The translations under genes and the position numbers were made by a program. The notes beneath the pieces are model-generated. The model saw only the letters and a list, made by a program, of their open reading frames with translations. It searched no databases and was not told where the DNA came from. Positions 60,641 through 64,000 of a stretch of 64,000 nt of DNA are shown here, piece by piece. Origin of the DNA: Sphingorhabdus profundilacus (GTDB lineage: Bacteria; Pseudomonadota; Alphaproteobacteria; Sphingomonadales; Sphingomonadaceae); assembly GCF_009769755.1 (NCBI RefSeq), contig NZ_SDWJ01000001.1, forward strand, positions 1,488,001-1,552,000, written 5' to 3'. Each line of letters starts with the position of its first letter. Positions within the stretch are counted from its first letter, which is position 1.

Positions 60641-62494
60641 TTAGCTGAAGGTAACGGCTTCGGCCGCAATCATCCGCGCTTCGGCGTTCAAGCCGACCTG
60701 TCGAAGCGAACGCACGATGTAATATAAGTGGTTTGCGGGCACCACCGACCAGTTGGGCGCTTGCAGACCGGCCATCGCCATCAAGGCAACGGTACCCTGC
60801 TCCCCCCGTTGCGCCGCCGCCGAAATGGCGCGGGTCCATTGTGTTTCGCGGGTAATGTTGACGTTCAGTTCGCCGCCAAAATCGGACCGGGCATCCGGGT
60901 CAATCCGCTCAAGCCCCGCCAACCCTGCCAACAACAAGGCAGATCTTTGCCCCTTTTCGCTTTGGTCATTGCCATAAAAGTCGTCCAACGGGCCAAATTC
61001 CACCGGTTGGATGCTTTCTGGCGACGCCAATGCAATCAACGCCCATCCAAGTGAACCGCTGTCGACAATATTGGCCCAAGCTGCTGCATTGCGATCAAGA
61101 CCGGCGGTCAACATGGATGCAATCAATCCATCTGCTGATGCCGAATGCGCGGAATTTGGCGCGATAAGTGCGGCGGCGCGCGCTGTCATAATCAGCTTGC
61201 CATGATAGTCGGCACCTTTTGTGGCCCCGCTCCAAATGGTCGACATTGCGGTGACACGCGCGCCGTCTCCTGCCGCAATATAGGCTTGTTGAAGCGCCTC
61301 GGCATTGTTTCGCAAATTGTCCGGCGCTTCTTCATCGTCCAGCACCTGCCCGAACAGGTCAACAATATCCCGATTGGAATATACGCCCAACGCCGCCGCT
61401 TGTGCGGCATATTTGGCCCGGATCGCAGCGGGATACATGGGAAGCTGGACTTGCCATCCCGCCAATTGACGGCCACTTTTTGCCAATAACTCCTCAGGTG
61501 GCTCCAACCCTGTCGCCGCCGACAGGCCAAAGCGCCATGGGTTCATGCCTTCGACATTGTCCCATTCAATCTTCACGGACCGGCGGCCATTCATGCCTGC
61601 GCCAACTGCCTTTTCCGAAAGCCGGTAATCCACACCGCGGACCCAGCCTTGATAGCGCCCCTGATTGATAAAGGCAGTCGCGCTTCCCTGTTCGCCGGAA
61701 AGCGACGCACAAATGGCCCGCGCCATTTTCCAACGTCCGTCATTCACCAAGCGAACGCCGCTTTCGACAATCGGGCACATGCCCGACAAGTCGCCATTGG
61801 CCAGTAAAACCTGCAAAGCCACTTCGTGCATTCTTTTGGTGTAATTTCCAGCATCCACTTGCTGGATAAGCTGCCGCGCAACTACAGAATCGCCCATACG
61901 CAGCAAAAGCCACGCCCGTTCCGCTGTCCAGTCCGCACCATTGACGCCAATGGGCGTAGTGGTGCGGCTCGCCAATAGCCGCCGCCCCAAAATCGTTCCC
62001 CAACGCGACGCAAGTGGTCCCGTCGTGCGATTGACGACCTGCTTTAGAAAATTACCGTCCGTTGTGCCAAAAGCTTCGGCAGGAAACCCGCCAGACGCGG
62101 CAGATATAATCCCGATGGCGGAAAGCGAGCGCCTTGCGGCAGGCGGGACATCATAACGAATGGCCAGTTCTTCTTCGCTCTCTTCTTCGCCTTCTGCATC
62201 CTCTTCCGTGCTTTCGTCACCATCATCTGCGGTAGGGGCGGCGGTGGACAATTGGTCACCCGCTGACGATGGTCGCGCCGGGGCGGCCGATACTGATTGT
62301 GCGGGGCTTGCAGAATTTGGCTTGCTGCTTGTAGGTGGGGGTGGCGGGGCGCCGAAACCTTCGGGTAGCAGGGATTCAGGCCCCTGCTGCCCCAAGGCAG
62401 GCAGTGCAAAGACGAGCGCCAATACGCTTGCTGACAATAAAATGCTTAGGGATGTCGTTTTGGTCAAAGGGCAGGTCCGCTTTTTTTCCGGCAA
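60641..62494 (-). CDS. Large exported protein, unknown function
   Basis: 617 aa from a TTG (an in-frame TTG nine codons later is equally possible). Signal peptide with LSILLSASVLALVFALPALG, then a proline-rich stretch (GAPPPPPTSSKP), an acidic Glu/Asp run near residues 92-112, and a long Ala/Leu-rich, probably helical body with recurring features such as RAWLLLRMGDSVVARQLIQQ, EVALQVLLANGDLSGMCPI, RNNAEALQQAYIAAGDGARV, that suggest helical hairpin (TPR-like) repeats. No enzyme motif is seen. 11 bases after its stop comes xerD on the same strand; aroK is divergent. Seems to be a sphingomonad-type conserved hypothetical protein by appearance. Confidence 0.75.
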   Translation of the reverse strand: MPEKKRTCPLTKTTSLSILLSASVLALVFALPALGQQGPESLLPEGFGAPPPPPTSSKPNSASPAQSVSAAPARPSSAGDQLSTAAPTADDGDESTEEDAEGEEESEEELAIRYDVPPAARRSLSAIGIISAASGGFPAEAFGTTDGNFLKQVVNRTTGPLASRWGTILGRRLLASRTTTPIGVNGADWTAERAWLLLRMGDSVVARQLIQQVDAGNYTKRMHEVALQVLLANGDLSGMCPIVESGVRLVNDGRWKMARAICASLSGEQGSATAFINQGRYQGWVRGVDYRLSEKAVGAGMNGRRSVKIEWDNVEGMNPWRFGLSAATGLEPPEELLAKSGRQLAGWQVQLPMYPAAIRAKYAAQAAALGVYSNRDIVDLFGQVLDDEEAPDNLRNNAEALQQAYIAAGDGARVTAMSTIWSGATKGADYHGKLIMTARAAALIAPNSAHSASADGLIASMLTAGLDRNAAAWANIVDSGSLGWALIALASPESIQPVEFGPLDDFYGNDQSEKGQRSALLLAGLAGLERIDPDARSDFGGELNVNITRETQWTRAISAAAQRGEQGTVALMAMAGLQAPNWSVVPANHLYYIVRSLRQVGLNAEARMIAAEAVTFS

Positions 62495-62586
62495 ATGCGC
62501 CGACTTCTGTATAATTTGCTACCACCGAAGATGCTACGGCAAATCGCTTTCCGGTTTAGCCTAGCCGATATATAGGACCCGTCGCA

Positions 62587-63150
62587 ATGGGCACATATAA
62601 TGATTTGGAAAACCAGCCCCCCGACATGGCAGGGAAACCGGCGCTTGATCGCCCTATCGTCCTTGTTGGCATGATGGGCGTCGGGAAAACCAGCGTTGGA
62701 AAGCGGCTGGCGGCGCGGCTGGGTTGCGAATTTGTCGATGCCGACGATGAAATCGAACGTGCCGCCGGTATGCCGATACCGGAAATATTTGCAAAATTCG
62801 GGGAAGCTTACTTCCGCGACGGCGAACGGCGGGTCGTTGCGCGCCTGATCGAAGGCAGTCTTAAAGTCATCGCAACCGGCGGCGGTGCATTTATCAATGA
62901 TACCACCCGCGCGCTAATTCTGGAGCGGGCGATTTCCATATGGCTCGACGCCGACATCGCAATTTTGGCCGACCGGGTTTCCCGCCGGAATAACCGGCCG
63001 CTGTTGAAAGACCGCGATCCGGTTGAAGTCCTCACCGAACTTGGCAAGGTTCGCAACCCGATCTATGCGATGGCGAACTTGCATATCCGCAGCGACGCCT
63101 CGCCACATGCCCGCACTGTGGAAAATATTCTGAAAGCCATTGTTCAATGA
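62587..63150 (+). CDS. aroK: Shikimate kinase
   Basis: 187 aa. Phosphorylates shikimate with ATP in aromatic amino acid synthesis. Walker A GMMGVGKTSVGKRLAARLG (about residues 28-46), the shikimate-binding FVDADDEIERAAGM with the DxD, AYFRDGERRVVARLI, TGGGAFINDTTRALI, and the lid RRNNRPLLKDRDP. A short unconserved leader of about 15 residues precedes the domain. Overlaps aroB by ATGA; the aroK-aroB order is the usual one. Confidence 0.96.
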   Translation: MGTYNDLENQPPDMAGKPALDRPIVLVGMMGVGKTSVGKRLAARLGCEFVDADDEIERAAGMPIPEIFAKFGEAYFRDGERRVVARLIEGSLKVIATGGGAFINDTTRALILERAISIWLDADIAILADRVSRRNNRPLLKDRDPVEVLTELGKVRNPIYAMANLHIRSDASPHARTVENILKAIVQ

Positions 63151-64000
63151 GCGTTATCACCGTCGATCTGGCCGACCGGCCCTATGAAATCCATATCGAG
63201 GCCGGATTACTCCAGAACATCGCCACATATCTGGCCCCCTTTGCGCGGGCCGGACGATTTTTGGTCGTCAGCGACGAAAATGTTGCAAAACATATCTGGC
63301 CGGGTTTTCATCGCCAATTGTCGGACGCCAATCTGGCCGCTGAAATTTTCGTTCTGCCTGCGGGCGAAGCTGGAAAAAGCTGGCTCGAGCTTGAAAAGCT
63401 GACCGACTGGTTGCTGGAGCATCATGTCGAACGGAGCGACCATATCATTGCCCTTGGCGGGGGTGTTGTTGGTGATATCACAGGCTTTGCGGCGCATATC
63501 GTTAAACGTGGATGTTCATTCATCCAGATTCCGACGACCTTGCTGGCACAAGTGGACAGCAGCGTCGGTGGTAAAACCGCGATTAACAGCCGGGCAGGAA
63601 AAAATCTTGTCGGCGCATTTCACCAGCCTTCCGTTGTGCTGATCGACCCTGAAGTTCTTGAAAGCCTGCCCCGGCGTCAACTCGCCGCGGGATTCGCCGA
63701 AGTGGTCAAATATGGCCTTATTGACGATCTCGAATTTTTTGACTGGTGCGAAACCAGTCTTGATGCCTTTTTTGCAGGTGACGCGTCCGCCCGCCAGCAT
63801 GCAATCGAGCATTCGGTCAAGGCCAAGGCGCGCATTGTCGCGGCGGATGAGCGGGAATTGAACGGAACACGGGCGTTGCTCAATCTCGGCCATACATTCG
63901 GCCACGCGCTGGAGGCTGATACCGGTTTCTCAGACCGGCTTTTCCACGGCGAAGCCGTTGCGGCGGGAATGGTTTTGGCCTTCCGCTATTCGTCAAAGAT
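63147..64000 (+). CDS. aroB: 3-Dehydroquinate synthase, cut by the window end
   Basis: Second step of the shikimate pathway, turning DAHP into 3-dehydroquinate with NAD and zinc. 284 codons are in the window, about three quarters of the protein; no frameshift is seen. Landmarks: FLVVSDENVAKHIW, then IIALGGGVVGDITGFAAHIV, FIQIPTTLLAQVDSSVGGKT, AINSRAGKNLVGAFHQP, AAGFAEVVKYGLIDD with the zinc-ligand glutamate, and LLNLGHTFGHALEADTGF with the zinc histidine. The start overlaps the aroK stop. Confidence 0.96.
   Translation, partial: MSVITVDLADRPYEIHIEAGLLQNIATYLAPFARAGRFLVVSDENVAKHIWPGFHRQLSDANLAAEIFVLPAGEAGKSWLELEKLTDWLLEHHVERSDHIIALGGGVVGDITGFAAHIVKRGCSFIQIPTTLLAQVDSSVGGKTAINSRAGKNLVGAFHQPSVVLIDPEVLESLPRRQLAAGFAEVVKYGLIDDLEFFDWCETSLDAFFAGDASARQHAIEHSVKAKARIVAADERELNGTRALLNLGHTFGHALEADTGFSDRLFHGEAVAAGMVLAFRYSSK

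Overview
The window looks like a chromosomal segment of an alphaproteobacterium of the order Sphingomonadales (Sphingorhabdus/Sphingopyxis-like). The grounds are the product families and their order: SecD beginning MLDFPRW, an NDUFS4-like Complex I accessory protein, a SapC/flavin-halogenase/TonB-receptor locus, a paired DUF1501/DUF1800 locus, a compact virB cluster, and many REP-like palindromes between genes. The genus is inference; no rRNA is present.

Layout. 1-2916 (-): polyamine ABC transporter, order binding protein, two permeases, ATPase (ATPase cut by the window edge). 3063-6060 (-): serine hydrolase, cyclopropane fatty acid synthase, MscL. 6199-8854 (+): LemA lipoprotein, two TPM-domain proteins and a Nudix hydrolase, tightly packed. 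9403-13379 (-): NDUFS4-like protein, HrpB helicase, a small membrane protein, polyprenyl diphosphate synthase; then chorismate mutase (+). 13811-14971: a regular 185-bp array of palindrome-ended repeats, one unit of which carries a GIY-YIG nuclease gene. 15021-17454 (-): two-component system and a PepSY-like protein. 17968-20960 (-): yajC-secD-secF. 21142: tRNA-Pro(GGG), followed by an AT-richer patch with DUF2239 and GFA-family genes. 22905-24261: GH108 endolysin, holin, small lipoprotein. 24411-24801: two tandem repeat elements. 24902-28183 (-): DUF1501/DUF1800 pair. 28684-36493 (+): virB1-B2-B3-B4-B6-B9-B10-B11 with no recognisable B5, B7, B8 or D4.

36513-53336: a stretch bounded by a 3' tRNA-Arg fragment on the left and the intact tRNA-Arg(CCT) on the right, both in the same orientation, as expected of an old integration into a tRNA 3' end. 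It holds (a) a nutrient-uptake module: flavin-dependent halogenase, SapC, alpha/beta hydrolase, TonB-dependent receptor, DeoR/GlpR-type repressor and sodium/solute symporter, with GlpR-like operators in both divergent control regions; and (b) a chaperone-usher pilus operon: two pilins, chaperone, long usher, tip-like protein, plus a convergent lone pilin-like gene. No integrase is seen inside it.

53372-64000: housekeeping again: DUF1178, glutaredoxin, ComF, a methyltransferase, MutT, two Flp pilins, an M48 protease with a C-terminal LysM-like end, accA, xerD, a large secreted protein of unknown function, aroK and the start of aroB (cut by the window end).

Start codons were moved from the longest open frame where a ribosome binding site, family N-terminus or signal peptide argued for it; these choices are stated per gene. 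All family assignments are by eye from protein sequence.
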